Assembly (NCBI GenBank): GCA_013911065.1
Contig: JACERV010000010.1
Coordinates: 1-64,000, forward strand
Source: Ruminococcus sp.
GTDB lineage: Bacteria > Bacillota > Clostridia > Lachnospirales > Lachnospiraceae
Direction of reading: 5' to 3'
DNA length: 64,000 nucleotides
Of the stretch, positions 1 through 8,337 are shown piece by piece. The first letter of the stretch is position 1; each line of letters starts with the position of its first letter. Position numbers and translations under genes: made by a program. The notes under the pieces were generated by a model, which ran no database searches, had not been told where the DNA came from, and saw only the letters and a program-made list of their open reading frames with translations.

Positions 1-66
1 TTGGCTCCCTGGAATGAAAACGTCCAGGAAAAATGCAGTAATAAGACAGAGTAAAATGTTAGCGTA

Positions 67-92
67 CCGGAATCCTATCAATCGGGTTCCGG
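67..92. other. Inverted repeat at window edge
   Basis: CCGGAATCC and GGGTTCCGG form a nearly perfect 9-bp stem around an 8-base loop. It lies just beyond the stop codon of the minus-strand gene ending at 124, so it may be its transcription terminator, but no clear T-tract follows on either strand. Confidence 0.3.
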
Positions 93-123
93 AAAGTTCT
101 GGGCACACCCCGAAATTAAACGC

Positions 124-1182
124 TTACCAAAAACCTGTCATAGCATCAATGGTTACAAAGAAGGTCGTCTCTGTTGTTAAAATATGATTGAAAAACTTCA
201 TAACAAGCTCTTTTATGATGTCACTTCCCTCTGCTTCATCCAATTCTTTTTTCTCAAGCAAATACCCAATGGATATAAAATTATATACCGCATCAATAGA
301 ATTATTGAAAAATTGATCCATGCAGGAAGGATTGGTTTCTAAGGCGGCAATAGCTTCACTTCGGTTGTAGCTGATTTTTTTGACATCCTTCTTCATGAGA
401 GAATTAAAAAATGCGGTGATATAGCCTTTATGGGTAACGAAAGTCATGAGAGGAGTTCCGTCAATCTGGATGTTGAAAAGCAGCAATAACCGGCCCTTTA
501 ATAGCAAAAATGTAGAAGTTATCTTTTCTTCTGCTTTCCATAAATTCAGGTCAAAATGCTGCTGTGCCTTGGAAATCGTTAAAAAGAAATCAATATTATA
601 CTTGTTGTAGAAGGCTTCAAAGATAGACATATCAAAAAAATGATTCATGGAAACATTTTTCGGCTTTTTTAAGCCTATCATCCTGATACGTTGAAAAATA
701 TCAGAATAAAGCTGGCTGAATACAGGAATAGTGCTGTAAAACTCCAAGGGAATATTGTCATTGTTCAGGAGGTAATCAGAAAGAATCACACATACCATAT
801 TTAAAACTGATTTTTTCCCAAGAAAACTTCTTTCCATATCAAAGTAGTCTACATTCTCCTTATTTTCGGCAGCAAAGTCTTTGTCCAGGGCATATTTTAT
901 TGCAGTTGCCAAAAACAGCTCCAGTTCATATTTTGAGTTAAAGTCATATACCACTGGGAATAGTGTTTCGAATCTCAAATAACAGCAGTAATCATATATG
1001 ACTTCAGAAAAATAACAGGCGGCCTGTTTACTGAATATCCTTTTTTCTTTTAAAAGAGGCAATCTTTTTCCCGTCAGAATTTTACTCAAACCACTTGGTG
1101 TCATGTTCATACTAAGTGCAAAGTCAGTTTTAGGTATTTTTGCTATGTTTATAAGCTCTTCTAACAACACACCAGTTCTCAT
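124..1182 (-). CDS. Helix-turn-helix protein of unknown function
   Basis: A protein of about 352 residues. The ATG at 1182 is preferred over the upstream ATG at 1200 because GCGGAGG lies 6 bases before it. Residues about 5-45 (LINIAKIPKTDFA, MTPSGLSKILTGKR) resemble an XRE-type helix-turn-helix in which the second helix recognises DNA. The remainder is helical with no domain I recognise and no membrane segment. It is divergent from the large surface-protein gene, so it may regulate that gene; this is inference from position only. The AT-rich composition does not differ visibly from its neighbours. Confidence 0.65.
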   Translation of the reverse strand: MRTGVLLEELINIAKIPKTDFALSMNMTPSGLSKILTGKRLPLLKEKRIFSKQAACYFSEVIYDYCCYLRFETLFPVVYDFNSKYELELFLATAIKYALDKDFAAENKENVDYFDMERSFLGKKSVLNMVCVILSDYLLNNDNIPLEFYSTIPVFSQLYSDIFQRIRMIGLKKPKNVSMNHFFDMSIFEAFYNKYNIDFFLTISKAQQHFDLNLWKAEEKITSTFLLLKGRLLLLFNIQIDGTPLMTFVTHKGYITAFFNSLMKKDVKKISYNRSEAIAALETNPSCMDQFFNNSIDAVYNFISIGYLLEKKELDEAEGSDIIKELVMKFFNHILTTETTFFVTIDAMTGFW

Positions 1183-1548
1183 TTTTATCCTCCGCTTCAT
1201 CTTAAAGTAAAAGTTGTACTATTTTCTATTATACACATTTTTTAAACTTATGCTTTCCTATAAATGAAATTAATTTAAGAAAAATTTCTTTTCTTGTCTA
1301 ATGCAAATGTTAATCTATTCCAATTTTTCAAGCGGTGCTGAAAACAATTGTGTACAATTTTTATAGGAATATTTCGCTTATGCAGGAAATAAGAGCAGCG
1401 GTAATCTCATATTGCCGCTTTTCTAAAAACAGTCATAGCGAAATGATTTACTATATAAGCACAGAGCCGGATATATAAGGGGAGTATTTAAATTAAATAT
1501 CAATACACTCATGGGAGAAGGGCATTGTGCAGGAAGGGAGAGAAAGCT
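1183..1548. other. Divergent intergenic region
   Basis: 366 bases between divergent genes. A TATAAT on the minus strand (around 1228-1233) could serve the helix-turn-helix gene. For the plus-strand adhesin gene only the ribosome binding site (AGGAAGGGAG, 1531-1540) is clear. AT-rich palindromic patches such as TTTAAATTAAAT near 1488-1499 could be regulator sites. No RNA gene or ORF is seen. Confidence 0.4.
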
Positions 1549-4500
1549 ATGGTAAAAAGAAAAAAACGAATACTTATAAGCTGGGTATTGGTACTGATGC
1601 TGCTTCTGAACATCCTGCCGTTTAAGACGGCATATGCCGCACCGGGAGCGGATAAAACATCTGAACTTACCAGTATTTCAGCAAAAGTAAGTCAGGATGG
1701 AGCTGAAATTTCTGAAGGAGGTACGTTGACAAGTACCAAGCCTATTTCGGTGGAACTTTCATTTGGCGTACCGGTTGAGGGGGATGACCCGACTCCGGAA
1801 AATCCCGTAAAGAAGGGCGACACCGCAAGGTTTGAATTAAGCAGTTCCTTCAAACTGACTTCAGGGGATTACATACCGTTAGTAGCTGCAGGAGGCATTG
1901 TAGTTGGACATGTCCAGTTTACAACAGACTCTGTTACAAAAATGGTGGTTGCAGAGGTAATCTTTGACGGGGAAGAGGAAGTCTTTGATGGTACATCTAA
2001 TGGTGTACTGGCCAGTTTTAATGCGGAATTTGAATATGATGACGATGGAAGTGCCGGCAACGAGGGCGACCATACTATAACCATGCTTGGAAAATCATAT
2101 ATTGTCAATGTTCCCCCGGTTGAAATTGAATATGGGGTGACCAAATCGGGTGTCGTTGATTTGGCAGATAAAAGTATTACATGGACAGTAGATATTTCTG
2201 CATCTAAGGCAGGTGCAGCTATTGATTTAGGAGGATATCAGTTTTTTGATGATTTAGGAACAGTAGGAGAATATGTCAGCGGATCTTTCACAGTAGATGG
2301 TGCTTCAGCAACACCTGCGGAAGAAGGCAGTGGGATTCGTTATGTCTTCCCAGGAGGTTCTATAAGCTCCAAACAGATTACTTTTAAAACCAGAATATCC
2401 GATGACGCTTATTATGCCACTGCTGAGCAGAGTGTGACAAATAAGGCTGATCTTCTGAACAGTGAAGATGTAATAGTCAAAGATGGGCAGATTACTGTAA
2501 AATTCAATCCTCCCAAGTGGATTGAGAAGACCGGTAAGTCAAGCGAGGAAGGCAGTACCGGCGTTTATGATCCCACAAACCGTACAATTACATGGTCAAT
2601 CACTGCCAATGAGGCAGGCGCAGCGCTGAACAATGTTGTAATAACCGATGTACTGCCTGATGGATTAACACTGGTTTCTGCAGGCTGGCAGGCATGGGAT
2701 GGTTCTGTCTGGGGTTCATCAACTTCAGTCACACCGAATGCAAGTGGTGAATATAACATTGGTAATATAAATTCCAGGATTTTACTTACCATTGTAACTA
2801 GCGTGCCGGATGTTACAGATCCGACTGGAGTAACCGGGGTCACAACTTATACAAACTCCGCATCCATCACATGGGATGGTTTAACAGGTCCGGGGCCGGG
2901 TACGGGCGGTGTCGGTGTTGGTGTTGGATATAATGCAATTACAAAATCAGGCACGGCAGATCCTGCAAGTCAAAAAATCCACTGGACAGTTACGGTTGAT
3001 ACACGGGGACAGAATATCCCGGATTTGAAAGTGTATGACCTTCTTGTTTACGGAAGCAGCACAAGTGGATTTAATCTCGGAACGGTGAGTGGAATTCCAG
3101 GAGGCGTTACTCCTACAGATTTGACCCCCCGGTATAACCAGAAATATGCAGGCAATTTTGCAGGAGCAGGGTTGAGCATAACAGTTCATCCTATAGAACA
3201 AGACGGCAAACGGGTTGCAGATTTGCTGGAAATTACAGGGCTTTCAACGGGTGACCTCAATACCTTTACTTTTGACAGCCAGATAGTGAATCCGAATATC
3301 TTTGCCGGAAATACAACGACCACGGTGACGAATACTGCGTCACTTTTCAGCGCAAATACAAGGCTGAACGCGGCAACAGCTAATGTAAATTATAAAAATA
3401 GCAGCCTTTCCAAGGAGATGCTGAGGCGGACTGCAATAACTGACCCGGCAGCGGGAGTAAATGAAATTACCAAAAATCTTAATGAAGGTTTTGACTATTT
3501 GGATAAATCTGTAATCTTCCGTTTGAGCATCAATGGAGACGGAATTGATTTGAGCCGAGCAGAAAATGCGGCAGGAGAACAACTGGGTGAGGCAACTGTA
3601 ACGGATACCCTTCCTGAGGGCTGGGAATTTACAGAAATTATTGCCGGATCAGACTATCTTATTTTTGAGGGAACAGGGAATTCAAATGGAGTTGTTTCAG
3701 CAAATGACACGGTTCCGGATACAGTAACTGGTCTTAATGCCGTGTTCAGTGGACGAACTGCTACTTTTACATTCAATCCGCTGGACAAGCCATATGTAAT
3801 TTTGGTAAAGGCAAAACCCACCAGTGGAACTGCTGAAAAGTATTTTAATGCTAATCAAACAACGACAGAACGCAATACTCTGTCTTTAACAGCCGATAAG
3901 TGGACTGCGGGAGTAACCAGCTTCCAGGATGTTACCATAAGAAGCCAGCTGCTGGAGAAGTCAATTGAGGCGCCAAAAGCCGGGGAATTGCGGTGGACAG
4001 TAGAATATAAGCCATATGACCTCGCACAGCCAGGTACAAAACTGGAGGATACATTGCCTGTTGGTATTGATTTGCGTACTGATTCCAGCGGAGCTCTGCT
4101 GTTATCCGATGATAATATTACAGTGCATGAGATGACACTGAATGTTGACGGCAGCTATACCCTGGGTGCTGAAGTAGAGCTAAAAGCTGGTGAAAATATT
4201 TCCTATGATAACAAAACCCGTGTTTTGAGCTTTAATATTCCAGATAACGAAAAGGCATATAGTCTCAGTTATATTACTGATATTACAGGAGAACCGGGAG
4301 AAGTATCTAATCAAGTATCCTTGTTTGGAAATAGCGGTTCACAGGAAACAACTGCGTGGCCTTATGTTATATTAGCAGCAGACGGCTGGGCCAGCCTGCA
4401 AAGGAATGGCTGGTTTGAAATAACCAAAATAGATGAAGCAAGAAATCCTCTCGCCGGTGCTGAGTTTACACTTTTTGCCATGGACGGTGAAACAATCATA

Positions 4501-5904
4501 AGAACAGGCACTACCGGCAGTGATGGAACTGTCAGGTTTAAGGTTATTCCAGACGGAGAGTATATTTTGAGGGAAACAGCAGCCCCCGGAGGATATACAC
4601 CGGAAGATATATCCCATTCTGTTTCAGTTACAACAGAAGGCGGAACGGTTACTACTTCGATTAATGGAAAAACTGGAGCGGATTCTAATAAACGTACAAT
4701 TCAAAATTTCGTTCAGGATACAGTAGGAAATCTGACGATCAGCAAAGTTGTAGCAGGAAATGCTGCAGACACTGCGAAACTCTTTGATTTCACAGTAACC
4801 TTGAATGGAGCGGATGGTACTTACCCTTATATCGGACATGGTGTTCCGGATGGCGAGATAAAAAGTGGGGATACCATTTCTCTTGCCCACGGACAGAGCA
4901 TCACCATACTAGGAGTACCTAAGGACACCACATATGAGGTGGCGGAAGCAGATTATTCCGGTGAAGGATACTTAGAATCCAGTACAGGGGAAACGGGTAC
5001 AATCGCTGCCGATGCAACGCAGACCGCAGCATTTACCAATACAAGAAATGAGATAGTTTTTGAGTCTGAAGGCAATCTGACTATCAGCAAAACAGCTGCA
5101 GGAAGTGGTGCAGATACGACGAAAAAATTTGACTTTAAGATAGTTCTTGACGAGGCATCCGGTACCTATACATACACCGGACTGGGCGTTCCGGATGGTG
5201 AGATAAAAAGTGGAGATACAGTTTCCCTTGCTCACGGGCAGAGTATCACGGTTACAGGATTACCTGAGGGAACAAAATATACAGTAACCGAGTCGGATTA
5301 CTCTGGCGAAGGATACACAAAGACCAGTACAGGAGAAACAGGTACAATCGCTGCCTCTGCAACGCAGACCGCCGCATTTACCAATACAAAAATTGCAGAA
5401 GTTCCTAAAGATGAGACTGGTAGTCTGACCATTAGCAAAAAAGTTGCCGGCAAGTTTGGAGATAAGAAGCAGGCATTTACCTTTGTTGTTGATTTAGAGG
5501 ATGATGGCACCTATAATTATTCGGGAAGCAAAACCGGAAAAATAAAGAGCGGTCAGATAATCACTCTGAAGCATGGGGAAGAGATTGTCATTGAAGGCAT
5601 CCCAGTCGGAACAGTTTACAAGGTGACAGAAAAAGAAGCAGATAAGAATGGTTACGTAACCAGTTCTACAGGAGCGTCTGGTAAAATTACTGCATCAGGG
5701 CAGAAAGCAGCATTTGTAAATACGAAAGACAGTGATGCAAAGACTGTTGATAAAACGAAAACAGGAAAAGCAGGCAAAACTGGAAAAGCTGTAAAAACCG
5801 GAGATGACAGTTTCAGCGTTATCTGGGTAGGATTCTTAGGCTCTGTACTTCTATTATCTGTATTAGTAATTTTAAGTAATATTGTTAAAAATAGAAGAAG
5901 ATAA
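1549..5904 (+). CDS. Sortase-anchored multidomain surface adhesin
   Basis: A 1451-residue secreted wall protein. The ATG at 1549 follows AGGAAGGGAG; an in-frame TTG at 1525 is less likely. Residues 1-30 form a signal peptide (KRKKR, hydrophobic core, AYA cleavage). About 30-950 consists of repeated beta-sandwich modules of the DUF11/isopeptide adhesin kind, shown by recurring IT(W)T/SITANEAG...DVLPDG blocks. A Cna-B/SpaA domain begins at WFEITKIDEARNPLAGAEF (about 960), followed by three about 105-residue repeats beginning G(N/S)LTISK. The C-terminus has a Lys/Gly/Thr linker, VKTGDDS in the place of an LPxTG-type signal, a membrane helix and KNRRR. Such proteins are pilins or adhesins; the ligand is unknown. 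Confidence 0.85.
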   Translation: MVKRKKRILISWVLVLMLLLNILPFKTAYAAPGADKTSELTSISAKVSQDGAEISEGGTLTSTKPISVELSFGVPVEGDDPTPENPVKKGDTARFELSSSFKLTSGDYIPLVAAGGIVVGHVQFTTDSVTKMVVAEVIFDGEEEVFDGTSNGVLASFNAEFEYDDDGSAGNEGDHTITMLGKSYIVNVPPVEIEYGVTKSGVVDLADKSITWTVDISASKAGAAIDLGGYQFFDDLGTVGEYVSGSFTVDGASATPAEEGSGIRYVFPGGSISSKQITFKTRISDDAYYATAEQSVTNKADLLNSEDVIVKDGQITVKFNPPKWIEKTGKSSEEGSTGVYDPTNRTITWSITANEAGAALNNVVITDVLPDGLTLVSAGWQAWDGSVWGSSTSVTPNASGEYNIGNINSRILLTIVTSVPDVTDPTGVTGVTTYTNSASITWDGLTGPGPGTGGVGVGVGYNAITKSGTADPASQKIHWTVTVDTRGQNIPDLKVYDLLVYGSSTSGFNLGTVSGIPGGVTPTDLTPRYNQKYAGNFAGAGLSITVHPIEQDGKRVADLLEITGLSTGDLNTFTFDSQIVNPNIFAGNTTTTVTNTASLFSANTRLNAATANVNYKNSSLSKEMLRRTAITDPAAGVNEITKNLNEGFDYLDKSVIFRLSINGDGIDLSRAENAAGEQLGEATVTDTLPEGWEFTEIIAGSDYLIFEGTGNSNGVVSANDTVPDTVTGLNAVFSGRTATFTFNPLDKPYVILVKAKPTSGTAEKYFNANQTTTERNTLSLTADKWTAGVTSFQDVTIRSQLLEKSIEAPKAGELRWTVEYKPYDLAQPGTKLEDTLPVGIDLRTDSSGALLLSDDNITVHEMTLNVDGSYTLGAEVELKAGENISYDNKTRVLSFNIPDNEKAYSLSYITDITGEPGEVSNQVSLFGNSGSQETTAWPYVILAADGWASLQRNGWFEITKIDEARNPLAGAEFTLFAMDGETIIRTGTTGSDGTVRFKVIPDGEYILRETAAPGGYTPEDISHSVSVTTEGGTVTTSINGKTGADSNKRTIQNFVQDTVGNLTISKVVAGNAADTAKLFDFTVTLNGADGTYPYIGHGVPDGEIKSGDTISLAHGQSITILGVPKDTTYEVAEADYSGEGYLESSTGETGTIAADATQTAAFTNTRNEIVFESEGNLTISKTAAGSGADTTKKFDFKIVLDEASGTYTYTGLGVPDGEIKSGDTVSLAHGQSITVTGLPEGTKYTVTESDYSGEGYTKTSTGETGTIAASATQTAAFTNTKIAEVPKDETGSLTISKKVAGKFGDKKQAFTFVVDLEDDGTYNYSGSKTGKIKSGQIITLKHGEEIVIEGIPVGTVYKVTEKEADKNGYVTSSTGASGKITASGQKAAFVNTKDSDAKTVDKTKTGKAGKTGKAVKTGDDSFSVIWVGFLGSVLLLSVLVILSNIVKNRRR
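4726..5727 (+). repeat. Three tandem adhesin repeats
   Basis: Three in-frame units of about 320 bases start at 4726, 5071 and 5419, each opening with GNLTISK or GSLTISK and closing with AxFxNT. Units 1 and 2 are very close (both contain GVPDGEIKSGDT and LAHGQSIT); unit 3 has diverged. They are DUF5979/Cna-B-like stalk modules, and units 1 and 2 are similar enough for recombination to vary the copy number. Confidence 0.8.
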
Positions 5905-5928
5905 ACAACCTATTAAGAAAAAACTTTC

Positions 5929-5963
5929 GGGCAGGGATAAGGGATATTTCCTTATCTCTGCCC
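5929..5963 (-). terminator. Terminator between convergent genes
   Basis: GGGCAGGGATAAGG pairs with CCTTATCTCTGCCC (14 bp, one G-T) around a short loop. On the minus strand the hairpin is followed by GAAAGTTTTTTC, giving a good intrinsic terminator for the fluoride exporter. The same hairpin lies just after the adhesin gene on the plus strand. Confidence 0.8.
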
Positions 5964-6003
5964 TTCACATTGTATAAGATGAAACTTAGCTTACACTTCA
6001 CAT

Positions 6004-7233
6004 TTAATCTTTCCGCCTATGTACCGCAATTTTCTGCAATGAATATATTGACTTGTTCATGTTGAAAGCATATGCAATTGTGCAGACGATAAAGAAATAT
6101 GGAAGATAAGCATAACCAAAGACCTCTGCACCAATAAAAATAGGGGCGAACAATGTATTGGTTGCACTTCCGAATACACTTGCATATCCCAATGCCGCCA
6201 CCAGCTCTATTGGAAGATGAAAAATTCCTGCAAGGATTACTCCAAAGCTGGCGCCGATAGAAAATAAAGGTGTCACTTCACCACCTTGAAAACCTGCCGA
6301 CAATGTTAAAATTGTCAGAGCAAATTTCAGAAGCCAGTCATAGGAGAAGATTTCGCCCCCTTGAAAACTATCTTGAATCAGGTTTGTACCCAAACCTGAA
6401 TAACGGCCTTTATAAAATAGTAAAAATAATATACTTAAACATACTCCCAAAACCGCAATTCGAATAATAGGATTTTTCAATTTAGTCCCGGCTATTTTCT
6501 TTGTCCATTTCAGACACCATGCAAAAGCACCACCCACAATTCCGAAAAGAATTCCCAGTGCAATCAGTTTCCAGAATACAGAAAAATCAGAAGTAACTTT
6601 TGCTGTAAGGGCAAAGGAAAAATTTTCTAATCCTAAAGTTTTTGAAACCGTACTTGCTGTAAAAGCGGCTGTAAATGCCGGAAGAAGTGCCTGATATTCC
6701 AATGCACCGGCGACCAGGACCTCCATTGCAAACAAAGTAGCGGCAATAGGTGTCTGAAACAGTCCTGCAAAACCTGCCGCCATACCGGTAACTAAAAAAA
6801 TACTGGAAGCATTTTTAAACGGCAGCTTTTTCCCTACCCAGTGAGAAAAGGTGGCCCCTATCTGTACTGCAACACCTTCTCTCCCGGCGCTCCCTCCAAA
6901 GAGATGGGTCAGCCATGTCCCGGAAATAATAAATGGAATTAAGCGCAGTGGTATAACTTCTTCATCTCCATGTCCTACTTCAAAAATCAGATTCATTCCT
7001 TTACTGCTTTTACCACCAAATTTAAAATAACAATAGGCGATAATAACACCTGCAATAGCTAAAAATGGAATAAAATATATGGGGGAGGCTTCACGGATAT
7101 CCATAAGCTTCAGCAATACTTTGCCAAATATAACATCTATAATTCCTACAACGATACCAATTGGTATACCAACAATTCCAAGCAGTGCCAAGCCGCCGTA
7201 AGTCTGATAAATTTTTACGATTTTTGTTTTCAT
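6004..7233 (-). CDS. CLC-family fluoride/proton antiporter (CLC-F type)
   Basis: A 409-residue polytopic membrane protein of the CLC chloride-channel family, with about ten hydrophobic segments. The signature GSAGREGVAVQ lies at about residues 113-123 and the helix pattern GGEVTPLFSIGASFG at about 310-325. CLC-F members exchange cytoplasmic fluoride for protons and lack the usual GSGIP chloride motif; here the corresponding segment reads KGMNLIFEV. The fluoride riboswitch in the leader supports fluoride as substrate. Start ATG at 7233 follows AGAGAGGAAAAC. The gene is monocistronic, ending at the hairpin near 5950. Confidence 0.85.
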   Translation of the reverse strand: MKTKIVKIYQTYGGLALLGIVGIPIGIVVGIIDVIFGKVLLKLMDIREASPIYFIPFLAIAGVIIAYCYFKFGGKSSKGMNLIFEVGHGDEEVIPLRLIPFIISGTWLTHLFGGSAGREGVAVQIGATFSHWVGKKLPFKNASSIFLVTGMAAGFAGLFQTPIAATLFAMEVLVAGALEYQALLPAFTAAFTASTVSKTLGLENFSFALTAKVTSDFSVFWKLIALGILFGIVGGAFAWCLKWTKKIAGTKLKNPIIRIAVLGVCLSILFLLFYKGRYSGLGTNLIQDSFQGGEIFSYDWLLKFALTILTLSAGFQGGEVTPLFSIGASFGVILAGIFHLPIELVAALGYASVFGSATNTLFAPIFIGAEVFGYAYLPYFFIVCTIAYAFNMNKSIYSLQKIAVHRRKD

Positions 7234-7316
7234 TTTGTTTTCCTCTCTTTTTGATAACTATAATAAAGTTTGTCAAACACCCTCACTTTTCCAGAAAGAT
7301 TATTCATATTATAAAC

Positions 7317-7350
7317 AAAAAAAGCCAACAACTCCTGCGTTACCACAGAA
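7317..7350 (-). terminator. Riboswitch-controlled terminator
   Basis: On the minus strand CTTCTG pairs with CAGGAG and, after a short GC-containing spacer, seven T residues follow (7317-7323). The 5' arm is shared with the 3' end of the fluoride aptamer, so ligand binding should block the hairpin and let transcription reach the transporter gene. Confidence 0.75.
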
Positions 7351-7404
7351 GTCATCAGCCCATAGGCACTTTAGGATCTTATCCAAGGGAGAACCTCATT
7401 CCCA
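7331..7404 (-). promoter_or_regulatory. Fluoride (crcB) riboswitch
   Basis: Read on the minus strand, the leader begins GGGAATGAGGTTCTCCC, which is the P1 stem and AUGrGGUUC element of the fluoride aptamer, then GCCTATGGGC as the second stem, and GCTGATGACTTCTG, the conserved CUGAUGAyUUCU tail that forms the pseudoknot. It lies between a promoter and a CLC-F gene, which is one of the classic contexts of this class. The overlapping terminator indicates transcriptional control. Confidence 0.85.
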
Positions 7405-7416
7405 TATTATTTAACC

Positions 7417-7444
7417 TATATATCGTTCTTTTGCCCGCAGACAA
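7417..7444 (-). promoter_or_regulatory. Promoter of the fluoride exporter leader
   Basis: TTGTCT (7444-7439), a 16-base spacer and TATATA (7422-7417) on the minus strand place the transcript start a few bases before the riboswitch. From here to the terminator at 7697 I see no further gene or clear signal; the stretch is AT-rich non-coding DNA. Confidence 0.55.
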
Positions 7445-7641
7445 TTCAATTGCTTTTGACACATTTTCCACTGTATCGTATTTGTAGAGACCACTTGACT
7501 TCTTAAAGATAACACAATTAAAATCAAATATCAATGTTTTAATGTTTATCATTTTCATTTAAAAATAAGATTTTAAAATGAACTATAGAAGACAGTGTAA
7601 TAATCTTTGTCTATTTGGTATAAGAATATTATAAATAGCGT

Positions 7642-7697
7642 AAAAATACCCCGGAGCAAACAATGACTTTTTGTTTCTTTCACGTTCCACTCCGAGG
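7642..7697 (-). terminator. Terminator of the cotJ operon
   Basis: On the minus strand CCTCGGAG pairs with CTCCGGGG around a long loop, followed by TATTTTTA. It lies 60 bases after the stop codon of the cotJC 3' fragment and would end the operon after prophage excision. Confidence 0.7.
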
Positions 7698-7757
7698 ACA
7701 ATATGTCAGGCTGCTTTTCAACGTCCTTAACTGTTTCTTTAATACACTAATATCTTC

Positions 7758-8285
7758 CTATCTGCGCCCGCAATCCTGACGAACGTCAAACTCTGGATTA
7801 ATTGCATAGAAGTTTTTACTGTCCAGCTTATCCTGTACAATGCGGAGACTTTCTCCAAATCTTTGGTAATGAACAATTTCTCGTTCTCTAAGGAAACGAA
7901 TCGGGTCACAGACTTCAGGGTCTTTTACTAAACGCAGGATGTTATCATAAGTTGTTCTTGCTTTCTGTTCTGCCGCCAAATCTTCATGTAAATCAGTGAT
8001 AGGATCTCCCTTAGACTGGAATACTGTAGCTGTCCATGGAGCTCCACTGGCTGCCTGAGGCCAAAGTGCAAGGGTATGGTCTACATAATATTTTCCAAAA
8101 CCTGATCTTTCGATCTCTTCTGGTGTCAGGTGCTTGGTAAGCTGATAAACAATGGCACAAATCATCTCCATATGTGCAAGTTCCTCAGTACCGATATCTG
8201 TCAGGATGCCTGTAACTTCTTTATAAGGCATGGTGTATCTCTGTGAAAGATAACGCATGGAAGCAGCAAGTTCTCCATCCGGTCC
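7758..8285 (-). pseudogene. cotJC: cotJC, 3' part (codons 34-205), separated by prophage
   Basis: This encodes the last 172 residues of CotJC, a spore-coat protein of the manganese-catalase (ferritin-like) family. Host sequence begins at GELAASMRYL and includes the metal-ligand helices TDIGTEELAHMEM, HEDLAAEQKA and LREREIVHYQRF. The first 33 codons lie 44.9 kb away at 53139-53237 on the same strand. The ORF remains open into phage DNA as far as 8399 (ATG, 41 phage-derived codons), but no ribosome binding site supports that start, so the fragment is probably silent in the lysogen. Excision would give a protein of 205 residues, near the family length of about 190-200. Confidence 0.92.
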
Positions 8286-8307
8286 ACCGTACTGCAAAAA
8301 CCTATAA
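8277..8307. other. Left prophage attachment site
   Basis: Host cotJC sequence (ATCCGGT) runs into phage sequence ending AAAAACCTATAA (8296-8307). The likely crossover dinucleotide is CC at 8284-8285 (GG on the minus strand). The AAAAACCTATAA arm is the exact inverted partner of TTATAGGTTTTT at the right end (53124-53135). Confidence 0.85.
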
Positions 8308-8337
8308 TAACGCGAAGAACCCGCTGAATATGCGGGT

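Noticed and set aside
4726-5727. Tandem repeats as a CRISPR array
   Set aside because: The repeats are about 320 bases, coding, in frame, with no spacers. No CRISPR-like array was seen anywhere in the window.
7161-7487. Plus-strand ORF over the riboswitch and exporter start
   Set aside because: It is antisense to the CLC-F gene and its leader, has no ribosome binding site, and the aptamer explains the conservation.
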